DNA from: Streptomyces sp. NBC_00523
GTDB taxonomy: Bacteria; Actinomycetota; Actinomycetes; Streptomycetales; Streptomycetaceae
Length of the DNA stretch: 64,000 nucleotides
Reading direction: 5' to 3'
NCBI RefSeq assembly: GCF_036346615.1
Contig: NZ_CP107836.1
Coordinates: 3,782,001 to 3,846,000, forward strand
The position numbers were made by a program, and so were the translations under genes. Positions 45,878 to 54,063 of this stretch are shown here, piece by piece; within the stretch, counting starts at the first letter, position 1, and every line of letters starts with the position of its first letter. The notes under the pieces were generated by a model. That model searched no databases, was not told the DNA's origin, and was given only the letters and a program-made list of their open reading frames with translations.

Positions 45878-46896
45878 AGCTGTACGTAGTGGACGCGAGC
45901 CGTCTTCCCGCGGCGTTCCTCGGTACCGACTGGGAAATCGGTGCGGTGGCCCTGGCCCCCGGAAAGGTGCACGCCCGCCGCAGCGACCCGCGCTGGGAGC
46001 AGGGGTACGTGCTGGCGACGGTCGGGGACACCCCGGTGGGATTCCTGTCGACGCACCGCAGCAGGGTGCCTGACCTGCCCGATCCCGACTACGCCCTGAA
46101 AGCGGCGGACGAACATCTGCTGCTCGGGGGCCGGCACGACCTGGTCGCGGGTGCCGTCGTCGCGCGCGGCTGTGAGCGCGGGCAGGCAGCCGAAATCCGC
46201 CGACAGCTGGTGCGGGCGGGTGTCGAACACGCCGCGGCGCACGGGTTGAGGGCGGCGGCCCTGTATGTGCGCGACGATCAGGCAGAGGCGTTCCGGGCCG
46301 GATTCCCCTCCTCGGCCGAGGTTCGCCCGGTCTCGCGGATGTCGGTACTGGACATCGACTTCGATACGCAGGAGGGCTACCTGGCCCGTCTCTCCGGCCG
46401 CAAGAGGTCGGTCGTCCGCCGCGACTGGCGTGACCGCGAGGCTGCCGGTCTGCGCACCGAAGAAGTGCCAGCTCTCGACGCGATCCCCGCCGCCGCCCCC
46501 CTGGTGACCCGGCTCAAGCGCCGCTACGGCATACCCGACCACGAACGGCTAGCGGCGTTCCGCCTGACCGAGTGGGCCAGTGGCACCGAGGCCGAGTTCG
46601 TCGCGTTCCTCACTCGTGATGCCGAGGGCGGCCTGATCGCCGCCGGATTCGGCTGCCGCCACGGCGACACCCTGGAGATGTACGAGGTCGGCCTGGACGA
46701 CTCGTCGGAGCACAGGCGCCTCGGATGGGCCGAGACGCTGTTCTACGCACCACTGCGCCACGCGCTCCGCAGAGGCTGCCGCCGAATTCAACTCGGCCTG
46801 GAATCGGAACAGGCCAAGATCATGCGGGGAGCCGAAGCCTCCGACGTCTGGCACCTGATCACCACTCAAGAGAACTCCGCGGAGGCACAACAATGA
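45874..46896 (+). CDS. GNAT/FemAB-like acyltransferase
   Basis: 340 residues, with 4-bp overlaps on both sides. The N-terminal half (residues 1-150) is a divergent GNAT-like fold. Residues about 155-330 carry the FemAB/BioF2-like acetyltransferase pattern: GYLARLSGRKRSVVRRDWRD, the hydrophobic LIAAGFGCRHGDTLEMYEVGLDD strand, and YAPLRHALRRGCRRIQLG. Fem-type enzymes transfer amino acids from tRNA (for example in pacidamycin assembly) or acyl groups from CoA. Which donor is used here is unknown. It may modify the starter residue or the finished peptide. Confidence 0.75.
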   Translation: MKLYVVDASRLPAAFLGTDWEIGAVALAPGKVHARRSDPRWEQGYVLATVGDTPVGFLSTHRSRVPDLPDPDYALKAADEHLLLGGRHDLVAGAVVARGCERGQAAEIRRQLVRAGVEHAAAHGLRAAALYVRDDQAEAFRAGFPSSAEVRPVSRMSVLDIDFDTQEGYLARLSGRKRSVVRRDWRDREAAGLRTEEVPALDAIPAAAPLVTRLKRRYGIPDHERLAAFRLTEWASGTEAEFVAFLTRDAEGGLIAAGFGCRHGDTLEMYEVGLDDSSEHRRLGWAETLFYAPLRHALRRGCRRIQLGLESEQAKIMRGAEASDVWHLITTQENSAEAQQ

Positions 46897-47126
46897 CTAC
46901 GACCGGCAACCCCACGGAAACGATCAGCAGAATCTGGTGCGAGGTGCTGCGCCTGGACCGATGCGGGCCGGACGACGACTTCTTCGCGCTAGGTGGCAAC
47001 TCGTTGAGCGCTGTGCAGCTGATCGACCGGGTCGAGGCGGCCCTGTCGATCACCTTCCCTATGAGCGCGCTGTTTCTCGACGGTCGGCTGTCCGCGGTGA
47101 CCGAAGCATGCCTGAAGGACGCCTGA
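46893..47126 (+). CDS. Free-standing peptidyl carrier protein
   Basis: 77 residues with GGAGG 8 nt before the ATG. It is an acyl-carrier-like four-helix protein with DDDFFALGGNSLSAVQL, where the Ser receives phosphopantetheine. It overlaps the acyltransferase stop (ATGA) and the ATP-grasp start (TGATG). It is a probable partner of the free-standing adenylation domain two genes downstream, holding an amino acid for modification or transfer. Confidence 0.95.
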   Translation: MTTTGNPTETISRIWCEVLRLDRCGPDDDFFALGGNSLSAVQLIDRVEAALSITFPMSALFLDGRLSAVTEACLKDA

Positions 47127-48424
47127 TGCCCGCCTACCCGGAGAGGGAGACGGACGGGGCGCTGCCAAGGGTGGGCGTGCTGCACGGGCCTCAGGCATCC
47201 GCCACGAGCAGAGACCTTCTGCGTGCCGCCACGGGCTGGTGCACCCCCGTGCTGCTCTTCCGCGCCGACACGGCGCACAGGCATCCGCGGCTTGTCGCGG
47301 CGGCGGGCAGCCTCATGGAGACCGCCATGCTCGACCCGGCCGACCCGGTCGCGTCCGCTCGCACGCTGGGGCTGCGGGGATGCACGACTTTCCTGGACAG
47401 CGAATTGGACACCTGCGACCTGCTGTTGGCGGGGCTCGGGCTGCCTGGGGCCGCTTCGGCCGAGAGGCCCTGGGACAAGCTGGTGCAACGCAAGGCGTTC
47501 GGCTCGGTCGCCGGGGCGGTCGACGCCCCGGGCGATCTACGCGCGGCGGTCGCCACACTGGGGTTGCCCGGCCTGCTGAAGCCCCGCCGGGGCGTGGCCG
47601 GCGCGGGCATCGGTCTGCTGCGCGAACAGGACGATGTGGACGCCGAATACGCCTCCCGGGAGCAGTGGGCGCGGCTGACCTATGAGAGATTCATCCCGAA
47701 CGGATCGCATCCGTCCGGGGTGCCGTGGCTAGCGGACTATGTTTCCGTGGACACCGTGTCAGTCGCCGACGCGCGCCACCACGTCGCGGTTGTCGACAAG
47801 TTGCCGCTCCACATCTGCCAGGGCATCACGGAGACGGGCGACGTCTACCCGTCTCGACTGCAGGCCGCGGACCGGGCCCGTGTACTCGCTGCCACGGACC
47901 GGGCGCTGGCCGCACTCGGCGTCCGCGACCGGTTGACGCACACCGAGTTGCGGGTGACGCCGCAGGACGTCGAGGTCATCGAGGTAAACGGCCGGCTGGG
48001 CGGTGAAGTGCACCGGCTGGTGAGGCAGCTTGGCGGCCCGGACCTGGCGGCGTGCGCGCTCACGGTGGCGCTCGGCAGGGCTCCCGAGGTGGCGGCCGGG
48101 CCGGGAGAGGGCTACCGGTGCACGCTGTACGTGCCTTTCCCCGTCCGGACGGGCCTGGTCCGTTCGGACGTGCGGACAGCTGAACTGGTGGGGATCCCCG
48201 GTGTCGTCTCTGTGGACGAGATCGCACGGCAGGGTGACCCGAGGGCGGCCATCGAGGGGCTGACCTGCCGACTTCTCCTCGCGGCCGACTCGGCCGAGGG
48301 CCTGGACAAGATCGTGTCCGGGGCCGTCTCGGCAGTTGCGGCGCTGTTCGCCGCCGACGACGTGTCCAACGGCCACTGGGTCACCACGATGCTCTCGGCG
48401 ATCGAACGGGGAGGGTCCGCATGA
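47126..48424 (+). CDS. ATP-grasp carboxylate-amine ligase
   Basis: 432 residues. The ATP-grasp signature is visible: WDKLVQRKAFG (Lys contacting ATP), the PGLLKPRRGVAGAGIGLL glycine-rich loop, and the metal site VEVIEVNGRLGGEVHRLV near 287. The C-terminal domain matches ligases with an LAL-type tail (GEGYRCTLYVPFP). Such enzymes activate a carboxylate as acyl phosphate and form an amide with an amine; in natural-product clusters they make peptide bonds outside the NRPS. It is coupled by overlap to the PCP and the A-domain gene. Confidence 0.88.
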   Translation: MPAYPERETDGALPRVGVLHGPQASATSRDLLRAATGWCTPVLLFRADTAHRHPRLVAAAGSLMETAMLDPADPVASARTLGLRGCTTFLDSELDTCDLLLAGLGLPGAASAERPWDKLVQRKAFGSVAGAVDAPGDLRAAVATLGLPGLLKPRRGVAGAGIGLLREQDDVDAEYASREQWARLTYERFIPNGSHPSGVPWLADYVSVDTVSVADARHHVAVVDKLPLHICQGITETGDVYPSRLQAADRARVLAATDRALAALGVRDRLTHTELRVTPQDVEVIEVNGRLGGEVHRLVRQLGGPDLAACALTVALGRAPEVAAGPGEGYRCTLYVPFPVRTGLVRSDVRTAELVGIPGVVSVDEIARQGDPRAAIEGLTCRLLLAADSAEGLDKIVSGAVSAVAALFAADDVSNGHWVTTMLSAIERGGSA

Positions 48425-49947
48425 CTGAGTTCGAGAGCGCGGTGCACCGTGTCGAGCGGATCGCCGGGACTTTTCCGGAACACGTCGCGCTGGAGGCCGG
48501 GGGCAGGCGCCTGACGTACCGCGCCCTGTGGCGCCTCGCGGGTGCGATCGCCTGCTCGATCCGGGAGAGGCACGGCCGGGTGCTGCGTGTGGGGCTGTGC
48601 GCCTCACGCTCCATCACCGCATACGCGGGCTATCTGGCGATCCTGCGGCTCGGGGCGACCGTCGTGCCGATGAACCCCGTGTTCCCCGCCGCCCGAAACG
48701 TCACCATCGCGGTCGAGGGCGAGGTGGACGTGGTTTTGGTGGACGCGGAGGGCGAAGCGCTCACCGAGGTGCTGCACGCAGCGGGGAAGCCGGTGCTCGT
48801 CGCCCCGGAGGACGGTGCAGAGGACTTCCAGGGGGCCACCGCTGAGCCGGACGAGTTCGCGTACGTGCTGTTCACGTCCGGTTCGACCGGCAAACCAAAG
48901 GGGGTGCCGGTGAGCCACAGGAGCGTCGCTTCCTACCTCGATCACATCGGTGACCGGTACGAACTCGGGCCTGGCTGCCGGCTGTCGCAGACATTCGACC
49001 TCACCTTCGATCCTTCCGTGTTCGACCTGTTCGCCACCTGGACGTCCGGCGCGACCCTGGTCGTTCCGACCGCCCGTGATCTGCTGACGCCGACGCTCTA
49101 TGTGGCGCGCGAGGAGATCACGCACTGGTACTCGGTGCCCTCGGCGGTGTCGTTCGCCCAGCGGGTTCGCGCGCTGGAGCCCGGTGCCATGCCGTCCTTG
49201 CGGTACAGCGTGTTCATCGGGGAGCCCTTCACCCACGAGCAGGCGAGGGCGTGGGCGGAGGCCGCGCCCGACAGCGTCATCGAGAACGTGTATGGGCCGA
49301 CCGAACTGACCGTGAGCTGCACCGAGTACCGTCTGCCGCGGTCGCCGACGCAATGGCGTCGAACACGCAACGGGACGGTGCCGATCGGTTCGGTGTACCC
49401 GGCCCTGGAACATGTGCTGCTCGACGAGGACGGCCGGCCCGCCGATGAAGGCGAACTATGTGTCCGAGGACCACAGCGGTTCCCCGGATACCTGGACGCC
49501 ACGCACAACGAGGGCCGCTTTCTCACCTTCGACGGCGTCCGGGCGGAGCTGTACGAAGGACCGGGCCCGCTCACCGAAGAGCACTGGTACCGCACCGGCG
49601 ACCGGATACGGCGCGCCGACTCCGGCCTGATACATCTGGGCAGGCTGGACCGTCAGGTGAAGCTGCGCGGCTACCGCGTTGAACTCGGCGAGATCGAGGG
49701 AGCCCTGCGTACCGTGCCGGCCGTTGCCGATGCTGCGGTGCTGGTCCGGGACCGACGGCTGTACGCCTTCCACACAGGCGAACCGATCGACGGGCAGGCG
49801 CTCCGCAGAGCGATCGGGCACCGGCTGCCCGCCTACATGCTGCCCGACGAGACGCACTGGGTCGAGGCACTGCCGTTGAGCGCCAACGGCAAGGTCGACT
49901 ACGCGGCGCTCCGAGTCCTGGAGGGATCAACCCTGTGCGTTTCCTGA
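48421..49947 (+). CDS. Free-standing NRPS adenylation domain
   Basis: 508 residues with no carrier or condensation domain. Core motifs are visible: LFTSGSTGKPKG near 156, FDPSVFDLF at the pocket, YGPTELTVSC, YRTGDRI, GRLDRQVKLRGYR and ANGKVDYAAL with the catalytic Lys near 495. The pocket read by eye is D-P-F-S-V-I-V-V-S-K, which I cannot assign. It could load the free-standing PCP or the N-terminal PCP of NRPS 1. Overlaps of 4 and 13 bp tie it to its neighbours. Confidence 0.93.
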   Translation: MTEFESAVHRVERIAGTFPEHVALEAGGRRLTYRALWRLAGAIACSIRERHGRVLRVGLCASRSITAYAGYLAILRLGATVVPMNPVFPAARNVTIAVEGEVDVVLVDAEGEALTEVLHAAGKPVLVAPEDGAEDFQGATAEPDEFAYVLFTSGSTGKPKGVPVSHRSVASYLDHIGDRYELGPGCRLSQTFDLTFDPSVFDLFATWTSGATLVVPTARDLLTPTLYVAREEITHWYSVPSAVSFAQRVRALEPGAMPSLRYSVFIGEPFTHEQARAWAEAAPDSVIENVYGPTELTVSCTEYRLPRSPTQWRRTRNGTVPIGSVYPALEHVLLDEDGRPADEGELCVRGPQRFPGYLDATHNEGRFLTFDGVRAELYEGPGPLTEEHWYRTGDRIRRADSGLIHLGRLDRQVKLRGYRVELGEIEGALRTVPAVADAAVLVRDRRLYAFHTGEPIDGQALRRAIGHRLPAYMLPDETHWVEALPLSANGKVDYAALRVLEGSTLCVS

Positions 49948-50657
49948 CCAAGGGAAGTTTCGTGCACTGGCCGGGAGGCGCTGAGCACGGAGCGGTGACC
50001 GTGGCCTGTTTTGGATGGGCGGGTGCGGGCGCGGGTCAGTTCCGCCAGTGGCGGTCCTGGCTGCCCGACGAGGTCGACCTGATGGCGGCTCGTCTGCCCG
50101 GCCGGGAGGACCGGCTCCGCGAGCATTCCTACAGCGCCATGGAGCCCCTCGTGCACGCCCTCGCCGACGACTTCGAGGCGAGGACCGACTTTGTGTTCTT
50201 CGGACACTGCATGGGAGCCGTAGTCGCCTACGAGCTGGCCCACGCACTGCGCCGCCGCGGTGAGCGGCTGCCGGCCGCGCTGTTCGTCAGCTCGGCAGCC
50301 CCCGGGCGCGTCGCCGCCGACCCACCGGGCACGGACATCCGGGCGGAGCTGCGGGGCGTGGGCATGGTGCCGGAAGAGGTTCTTGACGATCCGGTGCTGT
50401 TCGAGATGCTGCGCCCGGCCGTGGCGGCGGACTTCGGCGTGGTCGCCGGCTACCGGCACGTACGGCGCGAGGCACTTCCCATACCCGTGGTTGCTTTCCG
50501 TGCGCAAGACGACGACACCGACATGGCGGGCTGGGCCGCCGAAACGGCCGCCGGGTTCGAGGCGGCCGTGCTGCCCGGCACGAACCTCTTTCCGATCGGC
50601 ACATGGCAGGGCCTGGCGAGCGCGGTGGCCGAGCGCGGCATGGCCGCCGTGCCGTAA
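49935..50657 (+). CDS. Type-II thioesterase with Cys nucleophile position
   Basis: 240 residues from a GTG with GGAGGG 9 nt upstream, overlapping the adenylation gene. It has the alpha/beta-hydrolase type-II TE layout: FGWAGAGAGQFRQW, RLPGREDRL, and nucleophile elbow FGHCMGAVVAYELA with Cys92 where Ser is usual. The acidic residue FRAQDDD is present. The normally conserved GGH near the C-terminus reads LPGTNLF, so the catalytic His appears replaced by Asn217. Type-II TEs clear misloaded carriers. Here the altered triad suggests changed or lost chemistry. It is the last gene of the operon. Confidence 0.88.
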   Translation: MRFLTKGSFVHWPGGAEHGAVTVACFGWAGAGAGQFRQWRSWLPDEVDLMAARLPGREDRLREHSYSAMEPLVHALADDFEARTDFVFFGHCMGAVVAYELAHALRRRGERLPAALFVSSAAPGRVAADPPGTDIRAELRGVGMVPEEVLDDPVLFEMLRPAVAADFGVVAGYRHVRREALPIPVVAFRAQDDDTDMAGWAAETAAGFEAAVLPGTNLFPIGTWQGLASAVAERGMAAVP

Positions 50658-50673
50658 CCGCCGACTGACCCGG

Positions 50674-50726
50674 CGCGGGCACACGCAAAACCGCCCTCGA
50701 TCCGTTCACACGGTTCGGGGGCGGTT
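50674..50726 (-). repeat. Right 53-bp island-boundary repeat and terminator of tRNA-Ser(CGA)
   Basis: Same sequence and orientation as 29263-29315 with one base difference. On the minus strand it follows the tRNA-Ser(CGA) 3' end by 8 nt as a hairpin followed by TTTTGCG, so this is presumably the original copy. It lies 16 nt after the thioesterase stop. Confidence 0.95.
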
Positions 50727-50734
50727 CTCGCTGG

Positions 50735-50819
50735 CGGTAGCGGAGGGATTTGAACCCTCGGTGAGTTTCCCCACACTCGCTTTCGAGGCGAGCTCCTTCG
50801 GCCGCTCGGACACGCTACC
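50735..50819 (-). tRNA. tRNA-Ser(CGA)
   Basis: 85 nt with acceptor GGTAGCG/CGCTACC and discriminator G. The anticodon arm CTCGC-CTCGAAA-GCGAG gives anticodon CGA. The variable arm is long. The boundary of the NRPS island lies just downstream of its 3' end. Confidence 0.97.
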
Positions 50820-50896
50820 GAGAGAGAGCTTAGACCATGTTGGCCGTACGCCGAAATCCGTTACGGGACCACGCCGCGCACCCCGGCCCGGCCAGG

Positions 50897-51385
50897 TCAG
50901 CGGTCCCGGAAGAAGGCCGTCAGCGGGGCCGCGCACTCGGCTTCCAGGACCCCGGCGACCACCTCGGGGCGGTGGTTGAGGCGGCGGTCGCGTACGACGT
51001 CCCAGAGCGAGCCGGCGGCACCGGCCTTCTCGTCCCGGGCGCCGTAGACCACCCGGTCCACCCGGGCCTGCACCAGGGCGCCCGCGCACATCGTGCAGGG
51101 CTCCAGGGTGACCACCAGGGTGCAGCCGGACAGGCGCCACTCACCGAGCGCGGCGGCGGCCCGGCGCAGCGCCAGGACCTCGGCGTGCGCGGTCGGGTCG
51201 CCGGTCGCCTCGCGCTCGTTGTGCCCGGTGGCCAGCGGCGCGCCGTCCGGGCCGAGGACGACGGCGCCGACCGGTACGTCACCGGTCGCCGCCGCACGGT
51301 CGGCCTCGGCCAGGGCGCGGCGCATCACCGCCCGCCACGGGTCCCGTACGGGATCGGGCAGGTCCGGGTGGGGTGCATCGGTCAC
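50897..51385 (-). CDS. tadA: tRNA-specific adenosine-34 deaminase TadA
   Basis: 162 residues. The cytidine-deaminase fold has zinc-binding His and catalytic Glu in DPTAHAEVLAL near 68 and Cys pair PCTMCAGAL near 98. NEREATGDPTAHAE and the ending FFRDR are typical of TadA. It converts A34 to inosine in tRNA-Arg(ACG), whose gene is at 2480-2552. A MITE-like element separates it from the TadA-associated gene upstream. Confidence 0.95.
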   Translation of the reverse strand: MTDAPHPDLPDPVRDPWRAVMRRALAEADRAAATGDVPVGAVVLGPDGAPLATGHNEREATGDPTAHAEVLALRRAAAALGEWRLSGCTLVVTLEPCTMCAGALVQARVDRVVYGARDEKAGAAGSLWDVVRDRRLNHRPEVVAGVLEAECAAPLTAFFRDR

Positions 51386-51394
51386 CCGCGGACC

Positions 51395-51560
51395 CTAGGG
51401 CCTTTCCTTTGGATCATGCCGGGCTCGCGGGCTGTGGCACCGCGCCTCGCGGCGTTGTCGTCAATCACCAACGCTCCGCGTTGCCTCAATCCTCCGCCTT
51501 GCGATGCACGGCACCACAGCCCGCTCCCTGATCCGGCCTGATCCAAAGGAAAGACCCTAG
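51395..51560. mobile_element. MITE-like element of about 166 bp
   Basis: Terminal inverted repeats of 22 bp (CTAGGGCCTTTCCTTTGGAT.. and its complement) differ at one base. Inner inverted repeats (GCGGGCTGTGG..CCG) are at 51427 and 51509-51524. There is no coding capacity. CTAG at both tips may be the target site or part of it. The right tip supplies the TAG stop of the adjacent gene. It has the shape of non-autonomous inverted-repeat elements seen in Streptomyces. Confidence 0.75.
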
Positions 51561-52111
51561 CGGACGGTTTCCAGCACCTCGGCCGCCCCCAGCGCGTCCG
51601 CGATCTCCGCCAGGGCGTCCGTCCGCAGCATCAGCAGCTCGGCCTCGGGGAGCCCGAGGTCGGACAGGACCCCGGAGTCGCCGATCGGGCCGGCCGGGAC
51701 GACGCCCGCGGAGGGCCCCTCGTCGTCCTCGTCATTGTCGTTGGTGGCGGTGGTCTCGGGCTCGCCGTCCTCGGTGCCGTCGAGGCCGACGAGCTCCTCC
51801 AGGGCGGCGATCGTGTCCTCGGCGCCTGGTTCGCGGCCGAGCAGTTCGTCGGTGAGCAGGATCTCCCCGTACGAGGAGCGGGCGGCGGCGGAGGCGTCCG
51901 AGACGTAGATCCGGGGGTCCTCCTCACCGTCCACCCGGACGACGCCGAACCAGGCGTCCTCCTGCTCGATGAATACGAGCACCGTGTCCTCGTCAACCGA
52001 GGCGTCACGGGCCAGATCCGTCAGGTCGGACAGGGTCTCCACATCGTCGAGCTCCGTGTCGCTCGCTTCCCACCCGTCTTCGGTGCGCGCGAGCAGTGCG
52101 GCGAAGTACAC
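51557..52111 (-). CDS. tRNA adenosine deaminase-associated protein
   Basis: 184 residues. The GTG at 52111 is chosen because GGGAG lies 7 nt upstream and the conserved-looking start VYFAALLARTEDGW follows. The protein is very acidic with a low-complexity Glu/Asp/Thr stretch near 125-145 (TTATNDNDEDDEGPS). In actinomycetes this gene is regularly found next to tadA, and its function is not established. The stop codon lies within the tip of the MITE-like element, so the C-terminus may have been set by that insertion. Confidence 0.85.
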   Translation of the reverse strand: MYFAALLARTEDGWEASDTELDDVETLSDLTDLARDASVDEDTVLVFIEQEDAWFGVVRVDGEEDPRIYVSDASAAARSSYGEILLTDELLGREPGAEDTIAALEELVGLDGTEDGEPETTATNDNDEDDEGPSAGVVPAGPIGDSGVLSDLGLPEAELLMLRTDALAEIADALGAAEVLETVR

Positions 52112-52302
52112 CGTGACTCTCCCACTGGTCTCGGGGCCAAGGGCCGGTCCGGGCGGGGAACAGTCGGTGCTCCGGCTGCCCTGCGTCCCGCCCATTCGGC
52201 ATCGTGACAGAAACCGGCGCTTCGCGAGAGCAGTTCGGCGGTTGAGTCGGCCATCAGTTCTCTCCACCACCGTCACCAGCGGCTTTTCCGCAGGCCGGGG
52301 GG

Positions 52303-52548
52303 CTACCAGCGGAACGTACGCATCCGCATGGCCTGGCGCATTCGGGCGGCTTTGACCCGCCGCGGCTGCACCCGGTCGCGCAGCGCCTTCGCCTCGTGGA
52401 GCTCGCGGAGGAACTGGGCGCGCCGACGGCGGCGCTGTGCGTCGGTCTCGGCCGTGTCGGGGGAGTCCGGTGCGTCGGGGGTGTCAGGTGTGCTCCGGGG
52501 AGTCCGCGCGTTCCTGGGGTCCTCGGCGCTCTGTGCCCCGTCGGCCAT
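52303..52548 (-). CDS. Small basic hypothetical protein
   Basis: 81 residues from the ATG reading MADGAQS. A Thr/Pro/Asp-rich N-terminus is followed by a strongly basic helix (QRRRRRAQFLRELHEAKALRD) and the ending RQAMRMRTFRW. The basic C-terminus suggests nucleic-acid contact. Start and expression are uncertain; it is divergent from upp. Confidence 0.55.
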   Translation of the reverse strand: MADGAQSAEDPRNARTPRSTPDTPDAPDSPDTAETDAQRRRRRAQFLRELHEAKALRDRVQPRRVKAARMRQAMRMRTFRW

Positions 52549-52663
52549 CGGCTCTTCACCCCCAAGCTGGCTGCGTCGCTGGGTCCGTATGCCACCACCT
52601 TCCCCCCGAACGTGTGGATGATGCCAGCGCACGGGTGCGGGAGGCGCGGCTACGCTGGGAGTC

Positions 52664-53299
52664 ATGCGGATCCACGTCGTCGACCACCCGCTGGTCGCGC
52701 ACAAACTCACCACCCTGCGCGACAAGCGCACCGACTCCCCGACCTTCCGGCGCCTCGCCGACGAGCTGGTGACCCTGCTCGCGTACGAGGCCACCCGCGA
52801 TGTGCGCACCGAACAGGTCGACATCGAGACCCCGGTGACACCCACCACCGGAGTGAAGCTGTCGTACCCCCGCCCCCTGGTCGTCCCGATCCTGCGGGCC
52901 GGTCTCGGCATGCTGGACGGCATGGTCCGGCTGCTGCCGACCGCCGAGGTGGGCTTCCTGGGCATGATCCGCGACGAGGAGACGCTGAAGGCGTCCACGT
53001 ACGCGAGCCGGATGCCCGACGACCTCTCGGGCCGCCAGGTCTACGTCCTGGACCCGATGCTGGCCACGGGAGGCACGCTCGTCGCGGCCATCCAGGAGCT
53101 GATCAGGCGCGGCGCGGACGACGTCACCGCGGTCGTGCTCCTCGCCGCCCCGGAGGGCGTCGAGGTCATGGAGCGCGAGCTCGCCGGGACGCCGGTCACC
53201 GTGGTCACCGCCTCGGTCGACGAGCGGCTCAACGAGAACGGCTACATCGTGCCGGGCCTCGGTGACGCGGGCGACCGCATGTACGGCACCGTCGACTAG
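52664..53299 (+). CDS. upp: Uracil phosphoribosyltransferase
   Basis: 211 residues. [16 protein letters not shown] at the N-terminus, [12 protein letters not shown] near 76, the PRPP-binding loop [13 protein letters not shown] near 127, and the C-terminal uracil site [16 protein letters not shown] are all diagnostic. It converts uracil and PRPP to UMP for pyrimidine salvage in the cytoplasm. It is transcribed alone between divergent and convergent genes. Confidence 0.97.
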   Translation: MRIHVVDHPLVAHKLTTLRDKRTDSPTFRRLADELVTLLAYEATRDVRTEQVDIETPVTPTTGVKLSYPRPLVVPILRAGLGMLDGMVRLLPTAEVGFLGMIRDEETLKASTYASRMPDDLSGRQVYVLDPMLATGGTLVAAIQELIRRGADDVTAVVLLAAPEGVEVMERELAGTPVTVVTASVDERLNENGYIVPGLGDAGDRMYGTVD

Positions 53300-53320
53300 G
53301 CACTCCTGCGCGAACGCCCC

Positions 53321-53362
53321 CGCCCGGCGCCGTCCTCAGCAGGAGGAGGGCGCCGGGGCGGG
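53321..53362 (+). terminator. GC hairpin between upp and the convergent LytR_C gene
   Basis: A CCGCCCGGCGCC and GGCGCCGGGGCGG imperfect stem lies 22 nt after the upp stop. It overlaps the last codons of the convergent gene. Confidence 0.45.
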
Positions 53363-53956
53363 CTTCGTCAGCGCGGACAGCGCGGCGGCGGCCGTCTGCG
53401 GCTTGCTGAACGCGGTGAACTTCTTGCCGATGATCAGATCGACCGCCCCGTTCTTGCGGGCGTCGGTCTTCGTCGTGGCCCCGGGCAGCTGGGCGCCCAG
53501 CACCGGGAACGTGCCGTCGTTGGCGGCCGGGGCGCCGAGCAGGATGCCCGTACCCGGCACCTTCTTGTCGTACGCGGCGGGCGCGTTCCCCACCTCGCCG
53601 ATCTTGAACCCGCGCTTCTTCAGCTCGTCGGCGGCCGCCTTGGCGAGACCGCCGCGCGTGGTCGCGTTGTAGACGTTGACCGTGATCTTCGCGGGCTGCG
53701 GCAGCACCTTGGCGGGTTTCGACGCCTCCGGGGACGGGCAGCGCTCGTTCCGGTCGGCGGCACTGGCCGTCTTGTCGCCGCCTGTGAAGACATCGATGAG
53801 CTGCAAGGTGCCCCATCCGGCCAGCCCGAGGGCGACCACGGAGGCGAGGGTCGCGAGGACCACTTTGCTGCGGCGGCGGGGGCGTCGCATGCGGGGGTAC
53901 TTGTCACCCGTGATGCGGTACTTTCCGCCCATGCCGGGGGGAGTGAGCATGCTCAT
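53336..53956 (-). CDS. Membrane-anchored LytR C-terminal domain protein
   Basis: 206 residues from the first of two nearby ATGs. A basic N-terminus (RRPRRRSK) precedes one membrane helix (VVLATLASVVALGLAGWGTL). The LytR_C domain follows at about 85-170 (ITVNVYNATTRGGLAKAAADELKKRGFKIGEVGNA). This domain accompanies wall-polymer ligases and also occurs alone in actinobacteria, outside the membrane. The ligase domain is absent, so its role is structural or unknown. Cys residues NERCPS and the final SSC may pair. Confidence 0.85.
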   Translation of the reverse strand: MSMLTPPGMGGKYRITGDKYPRMRRPRRRSKVVLATLASVVALGLAGWGTLQLIDVFTGGDKTASAADRNERCPSPEASKPAKVLPQPAKITVNVYNATTRGGLAKAAADELKKRGFKIGEVGNAPAAYDKKVPGTGILLGAPAANDGTFPVLGAQLPGATTKTDARKNGAVDLIIGKKFTAFSKPQTAAAALSALTKPAPAPSSC

Positions 53957-54063
53957 GGGCGCAGCGTAGTGCGACCCGGTGATGATGCCTACTAAATGAT
54001 CAATGGATCGCACCCGTCCGGGTGGGAAAACACCCGAACGAACCCCGTACGGGCTCCGAGGCG

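Noticed and set aside
29316..50673. Integrative element with integrase or excisionase
   Set aside because: Despite the flanking repeats, no recombinase, replication or transfer gene was found inside, so I do not call it an ICE.
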